From Planctomycetota bacterium (GTDB lineage Bacteria; Planctomycetota; PLA2): a DNA stretch of 64,000 nucleotides. Positions within the stretch are counted from its first letter, which is position 1. Every line of letters begins with the position of its first letter. The translations under genes were made by a program, and so were the position numbers. The DNA lies in the NCBI GenBank assembly GCA_021776735.1, contig JAJFFH010000037.1, forward strand, positions 240,276 to 304,275. Direction: 5' to 3'. Shown here in pieces: positions 44,807 through 53,044 of the stretch. Under the pieces are notes generated by a model. It was given only the letters and a program-made list of their open reading frames with translations, made no database searches and was not told where the DNA came from.

Positions 44807-45916
44807 TTACAAGAGCGGGCCGAGCATAAGCTGCGCGGGGTGCGGGTCGAGATAGGTTTGACCGGTGGCGTCGGCGTGGGGATGACGCCGAAAGTGATGT
44901 CGCAACAGTATCAGCGGCGCCGCAAGCGGCAGGCGGCCGAGCCGAAAGTCCTCGATGCGCGCCGCCAAGTCGGCGCGGTCGCCCGCATCGAGCGCACTTT
45001 TGCAAAGGACGGCGAGGCGACGCAGCGCGGTCGCGTGATTGCGGCGCGCTACGCTGACCGCCAACGCAGCCATGTATCGCGCGCCGTAGACCGGCAGGAG
45101 TTCGCGCATCGGCCTGTTTCCGGCCGAGGCCTCGGCGACGAGACCGTCGAGATCGCGGTGGATTCCTGGACTGTGAGACAACAGCAGCAGTCTTTGGTTC
45201 GCGTGAAAACGTGCGAGCGCCCGCGCGCGCGGGCGGCCCGCGCGAAAGTCCTTCCAGCGCCGATAGCCGACGAGCCGCGCCAAAAAACTCGCGCGCACGG
45301 CGAGGTCGTCGAGCCGCTCCTCGTCCTCGACCGGCAGCAGCGGCATGCCGTCAACAAGCGCCGCCGCGAACATGCCGCGACCCGTGCGCACCGCGCGGCT
45401 TCCGGCACGCGCCGGTCCGCGGCCCGCTCGGGCGCCGGCCTCGCCGCCCTCCGCGATCCCTCCCCGAACTCCAGTACCCCCTCCCCCGCGACCCCCTCCA
45501 CCCAACTCCGCTTGATCTTCCGGCCAGACCCTGACGCGAAAGAGGCCGCAGGAAGGTGAGCCCTTCTTGAGGACGAAGGCATCGAGTTGTTCGCAGGCGA
45601 GCGCCCGGACGCGCGCGCGGGCAAAGCGGCGCATCGGGCGCGTGTGGTCGATGCCGGACGCGGGGGCTACCAGGCGCGGGGCGGCGGGGTCACCGACGAG
45701 ACGGATCGGTTCGCGCGGGGTGCCCATGCCGACTTCGACTTCGGGGCAGACCGGCACGAAGTCGCAGTGCGCACCCAGGGCCTCGACCAAAAAGCCGTAG
45801 CGCTTGTGGGTCCCGTCATAGCGCACCTCCTCGCCCAGGAGACAGGCGCTCACGCCAATACGAAGGCGAGGAGGAATCCCGCGTTGCGCAACGGTTGCCA
45901 CGGGGGCATTATTCAT
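44807..45916 (-). CDS. DUF523-DUF1722 (YbgA-type) protein
   Basis: This 369-residue fusion starts at MNNAPVATVAQRGIPP. Its first half has the DUF523 signature (G-V-S-A-C-L-L-G-E-E-V-R-Y-D-G, then V-C-P-E-V-E-V-G-M-G-T-P-R and K-K-G-S-P-S-C-G). Its second half is DUF1722 (F-H-A-N-Q-R-L-L-L-L-S-H-S, M-R-E-L-L-P-V-Y-G-A-R-Y). Thiouracil desulfurase-like roles have been proposed for DUF523. A Gly/Arg-rich low-complexity insert (about 135-170, G-G-G-G-R-G-G-G-G-T) separates the halves and is unusual. It is codirectional with the methyltransferase gene. Confidence 0.85.
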   Translation of the reverse strand: MNNAPVATVAQRGIPPRLRIGVSACLLGEEVRYDGTHKRYGFLVEALGAHCDFVPVCPEVEVGMGTPREPIRLVGDPAAPRLVAPASGIDHTRPMRRFARARVRALACEQLDAFVLKKGSPSCGLFRVRVWPEDQAELGGGGRGGGGTGVRGGIAEGGEAGARAGRGPARAGSRAVRTGRGMFAAALVDGMPLLPVEDEERLDDLAVRASFLARLVGYRRWKDFRAGRPRARALARFHANQRLLLLSHSPGIHRDLDGLVAEASAGNRPMRELLPVYGARYMAALAVSVARRNHATALRRLAVLCKSALDAGDRADLAARIEDFRLGRLPLAAPLILLRHHFRRHPHADATGQTYLDPHPAQLMLGPLL

Positions 45917-46361
45917 GATGTCATCATCCCTTGGGGAATTGCCGTAACGCGTCGGTTCGAAAGCGGCGCCGGGCACGGCCCACTGCAAGAACATCGCGGT
46001 CCTTGAGGCAGGGTTCTGTATGAAAAGCCGCCTGGCTGCGGCCGGCTGCGGCTGCGCCCAGTCGCTCGCCTGCCGCTCCCTGCTGGACTTGTCCTCGCTC
46101 GACCTCGGGCCTTACGCCGACTTTTCAGACAGAACCTAACGCCCAAAACGCCGACAACGGCGACAACGGCGATGTGGGACGCTTGAAAGCCTGTATCCGC
46201 GCAGGGGCAGCAGATCTCTTGCTGGTCGCGATGGCCACGGCCGGGCCGGAGTTTCACTGGGCGCAATGCCGCGAGGCCGCGGCAAGTGCTCGTGCGGGCA
46301 AGGGGTTTGCGGCCGCGCCATCCGTGCCGCGTGCCGGGCGCGATTCGCGTACGCTGTGGGC
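45917..46361. other. Intergenic gap with a MITE-like insertion
   Basis: This 445-bp gap has no gene. It contains the inverted-repeat element at 46011-46137 and a short tandem CGACAACGG run near 46150. Confidence 0.5.
46011..46137. mobile_element. MITE-like element with 17-bp terminal inverted repeats
   Basis: GGGTTCTGTATGAAAAG (about 46011-46027) and CTTTTCAGACAGAACCT (46121-46137) are inverted copies matching at 15 of 17 positions, about 127 bp apart, with no reading frame inside. It looks like a small non-autonomous transposon. No target-site duplication is clear. Confidence 0.55.
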
Positions 46362-46763
46362 ATGAGTGATCTTTCTCGCAAGGACCGTGGCTGCTGGCTT
46401 GTGTTCGCGTACGCGCCCGAGGGCACGCCGATGCGCGCGGCGAACGATGCCATCAATGAGTTTGTGGGTGATCACCGGCGCGGCCTCGCACTGTTTCACG
46501 ACCACTTCTCGGATCAGCCCGGCGGTGTGGCCGTCTTCGCTGTCGAGACCGCGGGCCAGTTGGCGGCCGTGCGCGAGGCGGGCCCGTTGACGGGCTGGGA
46601 GGTGCGTGCACACCCGTTGATATTCGCGGAGAGCGCGATGCGCTTTCTGCATCAGTGCGATTTCACGATGCACGCGTATCGCGGCCGGCGCTTGCCCGAG
46701 CTGTGGGAGGAATACGGTGCGTCCGAAGACAAGGCTCGACTCGACGAACGCGCCACCAGCTAG
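46362..46763 (+). CDS. Conserved hypothetical protein
   Basis: This encodes 133 residues starting at MSDLSRKDRGCWLVFAYAP. It has a compact alpha/beta fold (H-R-R-G-L-A-L-F-H-D-H-F-S, V-A-V-F-A-V-E-T, W-E-V-R-A-H-P-L-I-F). The sequence looks conserved but I cannot name a family. It lies alone between the MITE-like element and the DUF2461 gene. No signal peptide is seen. Confidence 0.6.
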   Translation: MSDLSRKDRGCWLVFAYAPEGTPMRAANDAINEFVGDHRRGLALFHDHFSDQPGGVAVFAVETAGQLAAVREAGPLTGWEVRAHPLIFAESAMRFLHQCDFTMHAYRGRRLPELWEEYGASEDKARLDERATS

Positions 46764-47069
46764 GCACGGGCCCGTTGCGTGCGGGCAGGCAGGCGGCGCG
46801 GACGGGACGGTGCGGCGACCGCTCGTCGTCCTTGGCATGTTTCGCCCTGGCACTTCTTGCCTTGCGCGCCCCCGTCGCCTTTCGCCTTGCGCGCCATTCG
46901 CGCCAAATCGCGCCAAGACGTTGGGGTTTTGACCACGTCGAAAAAAAACGCGACAGCTGGTATCCCGCTCGCAGACAGGGATTTCGGCAGCTCCGAGCGG
47001 CCGCGCCGCGACCCGTTTTACGACTACCTTTTGGCGGCGCCCATGACCGACCGCCAGAAAGGAGCCGCG
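46764..47069. other. Gap with no clear gene
   Basis: These 306 bp between two codirectional genes contain short Arg-rich frames only, plus tandem CGCGCCAAA/CGCGCCAAG near 46900. An in-frame upstream extension of the DUF2461 gene is possible but unlikely. Confidence 0.4.
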
Positions 47070-47762
47070 ATGCCCACCGCCACGACGGGGTTCTCGCCCG
47101 ACCTGTTTCGCTTCCTTGCAGACCTTGCCCGCAACAACAACCGTGACTGGTTCCAGGAGCACGAAGAGCGGTTCCAGACGGAGGTGCTGACACCGTGCGT
47201 CGCCTTTGTCGAGCAGTTCGACCGCTTCCTCTCCAAACTCAGCGGCCACCTCGTCGCCGATCCACGTCCGGTCGGCGGCTCGGTCCTGCGCAACCAGCGC
47301 GATGCGCGCTTTGTACGCGATGGGCAGCCGTACTATCCGTCGATGCGCATGGCGTTTCGCCATGAACGAGCGGATGTCGCGACCGCGCCCGCACTCTTCG
47401 TACACCTCGAACCCGACGCGTGTTTTCTCGCCGCCGGTATCGAGTGGCGAAACCCACGCGCATCGCGACGGATACGCGCCCACATCGTCGCCGAGCCGGA
47501 AAAATGGAGCCGTCTCGTGCGCAGCGTTACGTTCAAGGAGCGTTTCCTGTTCGACGAAGACCGACTGCAACGCGTCCCCGCAGAACTCGACGCCGAACAT
47601 CCCCTGGCCGACGAGTTGCGGCGCCGCTGGTTCATCGCCCGCCTGCCGCTCTCAGACGAGGACGCCGCCGCGACGGACTTCGGACGCCAGGCAGCCCGAT
47701 CCTTTCGCAGCACGCTGCCGTTCGTCCGATTCCTCGCCGATGCCCTGGGGGTCGAGCTGTGA
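47070..47762 (+). CDS. DUF2461 family protein
   Basis: This 230-residue protein starts at MPTATTGFSPDLFRF, preceded by an AAGGAG ribosome site at a good distance; an ATG 27 bp upstream lacks one. The DUF2461/TIGR02453 marks are F-L-A-D-L-A-R-N-N-N-R-D-W-F near 15, the R-D-A-R-F-V-R-D-G-Q-P-Y region near 80 and Y-P-S-M-R-M. Function is unknown. No partner gene is obvious. Confidence 0.85.
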   Translation: MPTATTGFSPDLFRFLADLARNNNRDWFQEHEERFQTEVLTPCVAFVEQFDRFLSKLSGHLVADPRPVGGSVLRNQRDARFVRDGQPYYPSMRMAFRHERADVATAPALFVHLEPDACFLAAGIEWRNPRASRRIRAHIVAEPEKWSRLVRSVTFKERFLFDEDRLQRVPAELDAEHPLADELRRRWFIARLPLSDEDAAATDFGRQAARSFRSTLPFVRFLADALGVEL

Positions 47763-47910
47763 GTGTCTTCAGCCATCTCAAACAACGTTCGCGGGCACCG
47801 GGAGGCGCCCGCGCGCCGCCGTACCGCGGCTAGCGTGCGGTCTTGTCGCCAATACGACGCTGGCAAACAAATCAGGCGCCGCGAACCGAGATCCTGCATA
47901 ATCGACTGCG

Positions 47911-49158
47911 ATGGTGCTGAGCCACAGCCGTCTTGGAATCTCGCAAAGCTCACCATGGGTCTCGCCTCCCGTAGCAGGGGTCCTTCTGGGTGCCGCAATT
48001 GTCCTGATGGCTGGCAGCAGCTCGGTACGCGCCGAGCCTGAGCCCGACGGCGCGATCGCACCGCCGGGCCGCTGGACCGGTCCCGAGGGGCCCCCGTCAC
48101 GCAGCCGGCGCAGTCGTGCATTGCCGATCACGCGCGACGTCGTGGAAGCGTGGTCGCTCAAGCTCCCGGGCAAGGCGGTCTCGCCTCCGGTGACGTGGGA
48201 CGGGGTGGCCTACGTCCTGTGCACGCTGAAAAAGGGTCGCGAGCTGGTCGCCGTGGATCTCGGGGACGGCAAGGTACGGGCCACCAAACGGTTTCCACGC
48301 GCGCTTGACGTACCGATCCATGTGTGGGGCCACGTCGTTTACGTCGCGACGTCATCGCAACGAGTTTCGGGCTACAAGCTCGTCAAGAACAAGTTCGTGT
48401 CGCGCGATCGCTTCGCCGCCTCGGCGCCAACGAATGTGTGCGCATTCAAGAACGAGATCTACATCACATGCGGCCCTGGCCTGAAACGCATGGCCTCGGG
48501 CATGGCCAGGCCGGTGTGGTCGTCCCCGGACATCGAGGGTCCAGTCGCGGTCTACGGGCGCAGCATCGTTGCGCTAAAGTGGAATGGTGGGAGCCTGACT
48601 TCGTTGTCGAGATTGACCGGCCAATCACGGTTCGGTTCTTCTGTCCGGATCAGGATGTCGGATCTGGATGACGGCCGCGGCCCGGGCGATGTAGCCCTGG
48701 GGGCCGAGAAGATCTTGCTGCGACCAGGCGGGATAATGCGAACAGCGGACAGCGGATACGCCTCGCATGTCTTTGTCAGCTACCGAATGGACAACGGATA
48801 CGTACAACTGTTGAAGGTGCAGGGCCTCTGGTCGTTCAAGATCACGCCCGCCGTCTACGATCGGGGCTTGCTCGCCTACGACGGTCGGAACAATTGGCAG
48901 CTCTGGAAAGGCGGCCGCGGCAAGACGATCGCCAGCAGAAAATACTCGCCCGATCTGTTCCGAGGCATCGTGCCCGCCACCGTTCTGGGCCAAGTCGCCT
49001 ACTTCGGCACCTGGGCGGCGGACATGAAAACGGGAGAGGTCCTTTGGCGGCTGCCGCTGGCCAAGGTGCGCTTCGGCGCGGTCCCCGGAGATCGAATCGT
49101 CATTGTCGTGGACGAAAGGAACATTCTGCGCGCCTACAGGTCGCGCGTCGGCTCCTGA
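47911..49158 (+). CDS. Secreted PQQ-like beta-propeller protein
   Basis: This 415-residue protein has an N-terminal signal or anchor segment (GVLLGAAIVLMAGSSSV, about 23-40), then a Pro-rich linker and a propeller with blades of the form V-A-V-D-L-G-D-G-K-V and W-A-A-D-M-K-T-G-E-V-L-W-R-L. It is cotranscribed with the metallopeptidase gene, which starts 3 bp downstream. Probably exported and binding a partner or substrate; exact role unknown. Confidence 0.75.
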   Translation: MVLSHSRLGISQSSPWVSPPVAGVLLGAAIVLMAGSSSVRAEPEPDGAIAPPGRWTGPEGPPSRSRRSRALPITRDVVEAWSLKLPGKAVSPPVTWDGVAYVLCTLKKGRELVAVDLGDGKVRATKRFPRALDVPIHVWGHVVYVATSSQRVSGYKLVKNKFVSRDRFAASAPTNVCAFKNEIYITCGPGLKRMASGMARPVWSSPDIEGPVAVYGRSIVALKWNGGSLTSLSRLTGQSRFGSSVRIRMSDLDDGRGPGDVALGAEKILLRPGGIMRTADSGYASHVFVSYRMDNGYVQLLKVQGLWSFKITPAVYDRGLLAYDGRNNWQLWKGGRGKTIASRKYSPDLFRGIVPATVLGQVAYFGTWAADMKTGEVLWRLPLAKVRFGAVPGDRIVIVVDERNILRAYRSRVGS

Positions 49159-49161
49159 GGC

Positions 49162-50835
49162 ATGGGCACGAGGGCCGGATCGATCCGTCTCGTGGCCGCC
49201 AGCGGCGCGGTTGCGGTTGTCGTTTTCCTGGTCGTTCTTGCTGATCCGGCCCGGGCCGATCAGGTCGTGATGCGCGACGGCAAGGTCGTGGCAGGTGTTG
49301 TCCAACTCGACAGGAAGGATCGGTCCGTACAGATCGACGAGGTCAGCATTCCATTCGATCGCCTGTACTTGGTCGAAGCCGACGACGGCGCACTCCTCTG
49401 GGCCGCAGGTTTCTTGGAGCGACTCCGCGGCTACGAGATCCTCGCCCATCGCCATCTCGCGAAACAGTATCTGGACCTCGCGCGCAAGGCCCGTGCCGCC
49501 TCGGACTGGGAGCTCGGCTGGAAGGCCATCAACCTCGCGGAGAATGTGGGCCTTGCCTCGCGGGACGCGGCCCGAATCAAGCTGAAGCTGACAAAGATCA
49601 CGGGCACGGGCAGCGCGGGCAGACGGAACAAGCCGCTCGCCAAGGCCGTTGCCGCACTGGACACCTATCATGGCGAACTGCTCGCGCGGCGCGCCGAGCG
49701 GGCGCTCGCAAATCCCAAGGACAGGGACGGCCTGCGTTTGCTGCAACGAGCGCTCAAGAGAGTCCCCGGCTCGGCCCGAGCCCAAAAACTGCTCACCGCG
49801 GCTGCGCCTGACGACTTCCCGATCAAGGGCGGGCCTCGCGTTTGGCTGCGGTGGCACCTGGAGCTGGAGAGGAACGGCGCCCGACTTCTTCGCAAGCCTC
49901 CCGTGCCGCTACGTCGAGCACGAAAAAAATGGCGGCCCGATCTGCATGCCGTGCTCGGCAGCCCGATCCTGATCGTGACCCCGGTCAAGAACAGCCGCAT
50001 CGTGGGCCGTTGCATGAATACCGGCCGATTGGCGTGCCGCGTTCTCGGGCAACTGTTCCAAACCGACAGGCCCGTGCGCAAGCCAACCAAGCCGCTGACC
50101 GTGTTCCTGTACGAGAGTCGCGCGGAGTATCGGTCCGTGTCGGGGACCGGTCGACAGATTCTGGACCCGGTGTTTCTTGAGCAAACCGCCGGCCACTACT
50201 CGCCGCGCGACGGGATCTCGCGGTTCTTCTGGTTCTCCGACCCCGCGGCCGAGCGGCGCATCGTCGGCACATGCGTCCATGAACTGACCCATCATTGGCT
50301 GTCGGAGCACAACCCGCGAACGGGACGCCGGCGGCCCGGCGCGTTTCCCGGCTACTGGATCGTCGAGGGCTTCGCCACCTTCATGGAAGAAGGGGTGTAC
50401 GACATCGACTCCGGCAAGTGGGATCTGTTCAACCCCAGGGCACGATCGCTCGATGTCCTGCAGTCCGCGGATCCGCGGATGCTCATCGACTGGGAGCGCT
50501 TTTTCCTGCTGCCGCAGGCCCTTTTCCGCGTGCTCCCGGCAGACAACAGGCTGACCGTCCAGCTCCGGTGGAGCCTGCGCCCCACGATCGTGTCGACACG
50601 GCGCATGTTCTACGAGCAGGCTGCCGCCGTCTGCCAGTTCCTCTACCACGGCGACGGCGGCAAGCACCGCGGGCGGTTGATCGATTTCGTGTGCAGCCAC
50701 TACAACGGCCGCACGAAGAGGCTCAACCCCCAAAAGGCGTTCCGCATGACGTCCGCCGAACTGGGCAAGCGCACTGTCGAGTTCGCCAAGGCCGTGGCTG
50801 CCGGCTGGACGCCGAAGCCCAGACGCGACAAGTAG
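49162..50835 (+). CDS. Secreted zinc metallopeptidase (HExxH)
   Basis: This 557-residue protein has a signal peptide (about 1-33, V-V-V-F-L-V-V-L-A) and a long helical and TPR-like N half. The zinc peptidase core follows: H-E-L-T-H-H-W near 374 with the third ligand in E-G-F-A-T-F-M-E-E about 25 residues on, the gluzincin pattern. It lies 3 bp after the PQQ-like gene and the two are one transcript. Similar exported peptidases are common in planctomycetes. The substrate is unknown. Confidence 0.82.
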   Translation: MGTRAGSIRLVAASGAVAVVVFLVVLADPARADQVVMRDGKVVAGVVQLDRKDRSVQIDEVSIPFDRLYLVEADDGALLWAAGFLERLRGYEILAHRHLAKQYLDLARKARAASDWELGWKAINLAENVGLASRDAARIKLKLTKITGTGSAGRRNKPLAKAVAALDTYHGELLARRAERALANPKDRDGLRLLQRALKRVPGSARAQKLLTAAAPDDFPIKGGPRVWLRWHLELERNGARLLRKPPVPLRRARKKWRPDLHAVLGSPILIVTPVKNSRIVGRCMNTGRLACRVLGQLFQTDRPVRKPTKPLTVFLYESRAEYRSVSGTGRQILDPVFLEQTAGHYSPRDGISRFFWFSDPAAERRIVGTCVHELTHHWLSEHNPRTGRRRPGAFPGYWIVEGFATFMEEGVYDIDSGKWDLFNPRARSLDVLQSADPRMLIDWERFFLLPQALFRVLPADNRLTVQLRWSLRPTIVSTRRMFYEQAAAVCQFLYHGDGGKHRGRLIDFVCSHYNGRTKRLNPQKAFRMTSAELGKRTVEFAKAVAAGWTPKPRRDK

Positions 50836-51052
50836 TACCCGATCCGTCGGTCAGTCGGTAGTCCGCAAGGCTGGCTGAGACCCGAGTAAGCAAACGGACG
50901 GCGATGCTTGCCGAACACAGCCCGTCGTCAACCGTCAACCGTCAACCCGCGGCAACGCTGCCCATGTCTGGCCGACTATCGGCCGATCGGCAAAGATCGC
51001 ACCCCAGGGGTTCAGGCGGACGAGGGCACGCGGCGCGCTCGGAACTCGATCG
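50836..51052. other. Intergenic gap with tandem heptamers
   Basis: It holds a dispersed repeat at 50894-50906 and three tandem CGTCAAC units near 50929-50949. No gene seen. Confidence 0.45.
50894..50906 (+). repeat. ACGGACGGCGATG dispersed repeat
   Basis: Exact copy with AAGCAA prefix, intergenic, 59 bp after the metallopeptidase stop. Confidence 0.85.
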
Positions 51053-51688
51053 CTACGGTGCCAGGCGCTCGAGTCGCCAGTTGTCGCCGTCCGTGCGCAC
51101 ATACCGCAATCGATCGTGCAGGCGGCCGACACGCCCCTGCCAGAACTCGATCGTGTCCGGCTTGAGCCGGTAGCCGCCCCACGTCTCGGGCGCGGCCATC
51201 GGCTTGTCGTCGTCGTGGCGCTGCGCAATCTCCTCGAAGCGTGCCTCGAGTTCGGCGCGGTCGCTCACAATGGAGCTTTGCGGCGAAGCCGTCGCCGCGA
51301 TCTGGCTGTCGCGCGGGCGCCCGGCAAAGTACGTTTCGCCCGCCTCGCGCGAAAGGCGCTCGACCTTGCCACGCAGGCGCACCTGCCGTTCGCACGTCTT
51401 CCAGTGAAAGACGAGCGCCGCGTCCGCGCACGCGGAGAGCTCGCGGCCCTTGGCGCTTTCATAACTCGTGTAGAACGCGAACCCGAGTTCGCTCACTCCG
51501 CGCAGAACCACGATGCGTCCGTTCGGAGCGCCCTCGGCGTCCACCGTCGCGAGCGTCATCGCGTCAGGGAGAGGCTCCTCGGCATCGAGTGCGTCGTCGA
51601 ACCAGTTCCGAAACTGCTCGAGGGGATCCGAAAGCACGTCGGCTTCCGAGAGTTCGCCCCACTCGTACTCGCGTCGCAGATCTTCCAT
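51053..51688 (-). CDS. pdxH: Pyridoxamine 5'-phosphate oxidase
   Basis: This 211-residue FMN enzyme makes pyridoxal phosphate from pyridoxine- or pyridoxamine-5'-phosphate. The start at MEDLRREYEWGELSEADV resembles other PdxH openings. Visible family marks are A-M-T-L-A-T-V-D near 43, G-R-I-V-V-L-R-G, F-Y-T-S-Y-E-S-A-K-G-R-E-L (FMN and substrate contacts), Q-V-R-L-R-G and the C-terminal W-R-L-E-R-L-A-P. The length (about 210-220) is typical. It faces away from the tRNA array, with no gene between. Confidence 0.95.
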   Translation of the reverse strand: MEDLRREYEWGELSEADVLSDPLEQFRNWFDDALDAEEPLPDAMTLATVDAEGAPNGRIVVLRGVSELGFAFYTSYESAKGRELSACADAALVFHWKTCERQVRLRGKVERLSREAGETYFAGRPRDSQIAATASPQSSIVSDRAELEARFEEIAQRHDDDKPMAAPETWGGYRLKPDTIEFWQGRVGRLHDRLRYVRTDGDNWRLERLAP

Positions 51689-51794
51689 ACGCCCATTGTC
51701 GCGCCGCAAAAAGTTTCGCCGCCGGTGAACCCGTTCACCGCCGCGAGGTTTGACTCCCTGCACGCCATGACCCATCTCCAAGCAGAATCCAGAC

Positions 51795-51870
51795 GCGTCC
51801 GTAGTGTGAGTGGCGAACACATCAGGCTGCCAGCCTGAAGCCGCGGGTTCGAATCCCGCTGGGCGCTCCA
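51795..51870 (+). tRNA. tRNA-Gly(GCC)
   Basis: Full cloverleaf: acceptor GCGTCCG/TGGGCGC with wobbles, D arm GTGT/ACAC, anticodon loop CTGCCAG, T arm GCGGG-TTCGAAT-CCCGC, encoded CCA. First of 14 tRNAs. Confidence 0.9.
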
Positions 51871-51887
51871 GTGCCTTGGAGAAGCAT

Positions 51888-51961
51888 GGGTCGATAAGAA
51901 AATGGCATTCGGCGCGGCTCCAACCCGCGCAGTGAGGGTTCGAATCCTTCTCGACCCGCCA
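51888..51961 (+). tRNA. tRNA-Trp(CCA)
   Basis: Acceptor GGGTCGA/TCGACCC, anticodon loop CTCCAAC, T loop TTCGAAT, encoded CCA. The D arm is short (GAA/TTC) but its loop keeps GG. Confidence 0.85.
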
Positions 51962-52058
51962 ATCCGACAGTCCGACAACCGGCGTTGTGGACGGTGTTCC
52001 GCGCCGCCCCCGCGCCCCCTGGACCAACTTCAAGAACGCCCGACAGCGGCCCTCAGAT

Positions 52059-52133
52059 AGCGGGATGGTGAAACGGTATTCACGCCGGCCTCATAAGCCG
52101 GAACTGCGGGTTCGATTCCCGCTCCCGCCACCA
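52059..52133 (+). tRNA. tRNA-Met(CAT)
   Basis: Anticodon loop CTCATAA, D arm GTGA/TCAC, encoded CCA. Acceptor AGCGGGA/TCCCGCC has an A-C mismatch at the first pair, as in initiators (usually C-A), but the anticodon stem lacks the three G-C pairs of an initiator. Initiator, elongator or Ile2 cannot be settled. Confidence 0.75.
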
Positions 52134-52134
52134 T

Positions 52135-52210
52135 TGGGATGTAGCCAAATCGGTAAGGCGTCCGGCTGTTAACCGGAAGATTGCAGGTTCAAGTCCTGCC
52201 GTCCCAGCCA
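52135..52210 (+). tRNA. tRNA-Asn(GTT)
   Basis: Acceptor TGGGATG/CGTCCCA, D arm GCC/GGC with GG in its loop, anticodon loop CTGTTAA, T arm GCAGG-TTCAAGT-CCTGC, encoded CCA. Only one base separates it from the Met tRNA. Confidence 0.9.
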
Positions 52211-52221
52211 GATCAATTCAA

Positions 52222-52296
52222 CGTCGCGTGGTGAAACGGACATCACACCGGTCTCCGAAACCGGAATCGAAGGTTCGAATCCTTCCGTGGCGACCA
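52222..52296 (+). tRNA. tRNA-Arg(CCG)
   Basis: Acceptor CGTCGCG/CGTGGCG, D arm GTGA/TCAC, anticodon loop CTCCGAA, encoded CCA. It ends exactly where the His tRNA begins. Confidence 0.85.
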
Positions 52297-52371
52297 GTTG
52301 GCCGTAGCTCAAAAGCAGAGCACCAGGTTGTGGACCTGGGGATGCGGGTGCAAGTCCCGTCGGTCACCCCA
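52297..52371 (+). tRNA. tRNA-His(GTG) with altered elbow
   Basis: Anticodon loop TTGTGGA. G-1 pairs with C73 as expected for His, but pair 1-72 is T-C. The D loop AAAAGCA has AG instead of GG, and the T loop is TGCAAGT instead of TTCAAGT. Encoded CCA. Confidence 0.8.
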
Positions 52372-52382
52372 AAACACAAGAA

Positions 52383-52458
52383 CAGCTCGTGGTGAAAACG
52401 GAAATCACGACGGTCTACGAATCCGTTGTTGGAGGTTCGAGTCCTCCCGGGCTGACCA
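52383..52458 (+). tRNA. tRNA-Arg(ACG)
   Basis: Acceptor CAGCTCG/CGGGCTG, D arm GTGA/TCAC, anticodon loop CTACGAA with one T-T mismatch in the stem, encoded CCA. ACG would need A34 deamination by TadA. Confidence 0.85.
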
Positions 52459-52490
52459 GAGATGAAGACAAGAAAAACCAACACGCCGAC

Positions 52491-52561
52491 GGAGCTCGCT
52501 CGGAAGTAGCGTCCGGCTGTCTACCGGAAGGTTGCGGGTTCGAATCCCACACCTTCCTCCA
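52491..52561 (+). tRNA. tRNA-Asp(GTC)-like, degenerate 5' half
   Basis: Anticodon arm TCCGG-CTGTCTA-CCGGA and T loop TTCGAAT are good. The 5' acceptor strand (GGAGCTC) pairs with ACCTTCC at only about four positions, and the D arm is shortened. CCA is encoded. It is either a decayed tRNA or one that needs 5' repair. Confidence 0.55.
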
Positions 52562-52581
52562 ACAGCAAAACAAAACACAAT

Positions 52582-52671
52582 GGAAACGTGGCTGAGCGGC
52601 TGAAGGCGCTGGGTTGCTAACTCGGTGGGCCCGAAGGGGTCTCGCAGGTTCGAATCCTGCCGTTTCCGCCA
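52582..52671 (+). tRNA. tRNA-Ser(GCT)
   Basis: Class II tRNA with a long variable arm (about 17 bases). Acceptor GGAAACG/CGTTTCC, anticodon loop TTGCTAA, T arm GCAGG/CCTGC, encoded CCA. Confidence 0.92.
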
Positions 52672-52674
52672 GAC

Positions 52675-52751
52675 GGGAGTGTGGCCCAACCAGGGAGGGC
52701 GCCTGTGTTGCAAGCAGGAGAATGCGGGTTCGAATCCCGCCGCTTCCACCA
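52675..52751 (+). tRNA. tRNA-Ala(TGC)
   Basis: Acceptor GGGAGTG/CGCTTCC with the G3-U70 wobble that marks Ala, anticodon loop GTTGCAA, T loop TTCGAAT, encoded CCA. Confidence 0.9.
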
Positions 52752-52767
52752 AATCCAAGACAAAGAC

Positions 52768-52843
52768 TCTCCGATAGCTGAGTCAGTCCAAGCGCCGGTC
52801 TGAAGAACCGGAGACGCGGGTGCAACCCCTGCTCGGAGAACCA
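52768..52843 (+). tRNA. tRNA-Phe(GAA) with altered elbow
   Basis: Seven-pair acceptor TCTCCGA/TCGGAGA, anticodon loop CTGAAGA. The D loop GAGTCAGTCCA lacks GG and offers AG, and the T loop is TGCAACC. Encoded CCA. Confidence 0.85.
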
Positions 52844-52895
52844 GATAAACGTAGGCGGACGGGCCGACCCGCGCCGAAGCGCCCGAGCGCGAAGG

Positions 52896-52908
52896 CGGGA
52901 CGGCGATG
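52896..52908 (+). repeat. Dispersed repeat, two mismatches
   Basis: Eleven of 13 bases, in the spacer between the Phe and Leu tRNAs. It is the weakest copy listed. Confidence 0.45.
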
Positions 52909-52934
52909 CTTGCAAGAGTCCACCGCCCCCCCAC

Positions 52935-53010
52935 GGTCGTGTAGCCCAACGGCAGAGGCAACCGTCTCAGAAACGGTTCAGTGCAGGTTCGAATCCTGCC
53001 ACGACTACCA
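52935..53010 (+). tRNA. tRNA-Leu(CAG), short variable arm
   Basis: Acceptor GGTCGTG/CACGACT, anticodon loop CTCAGAA, T loop TTCGAAT, encoded CCA. The variable arm has only 5 bases, although bacterial Leu tRNAs are normally class II with a long arm. The anticodon reads CUG; charging identity is uncertain. Confidence 0.75.
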
Positions 53011-53044
53011 CCGCCCCGCGCCCTCCAAAAAAGAAACCCACGAA

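Noticed and set aside
51084..51097. A near match to the dispersed word in pdxH
   Set aside because: Two mismatches, and the encoded residues just before W-R-L-E-R-L-A-P are at the normal PdxH end, so it is likely native sequence.
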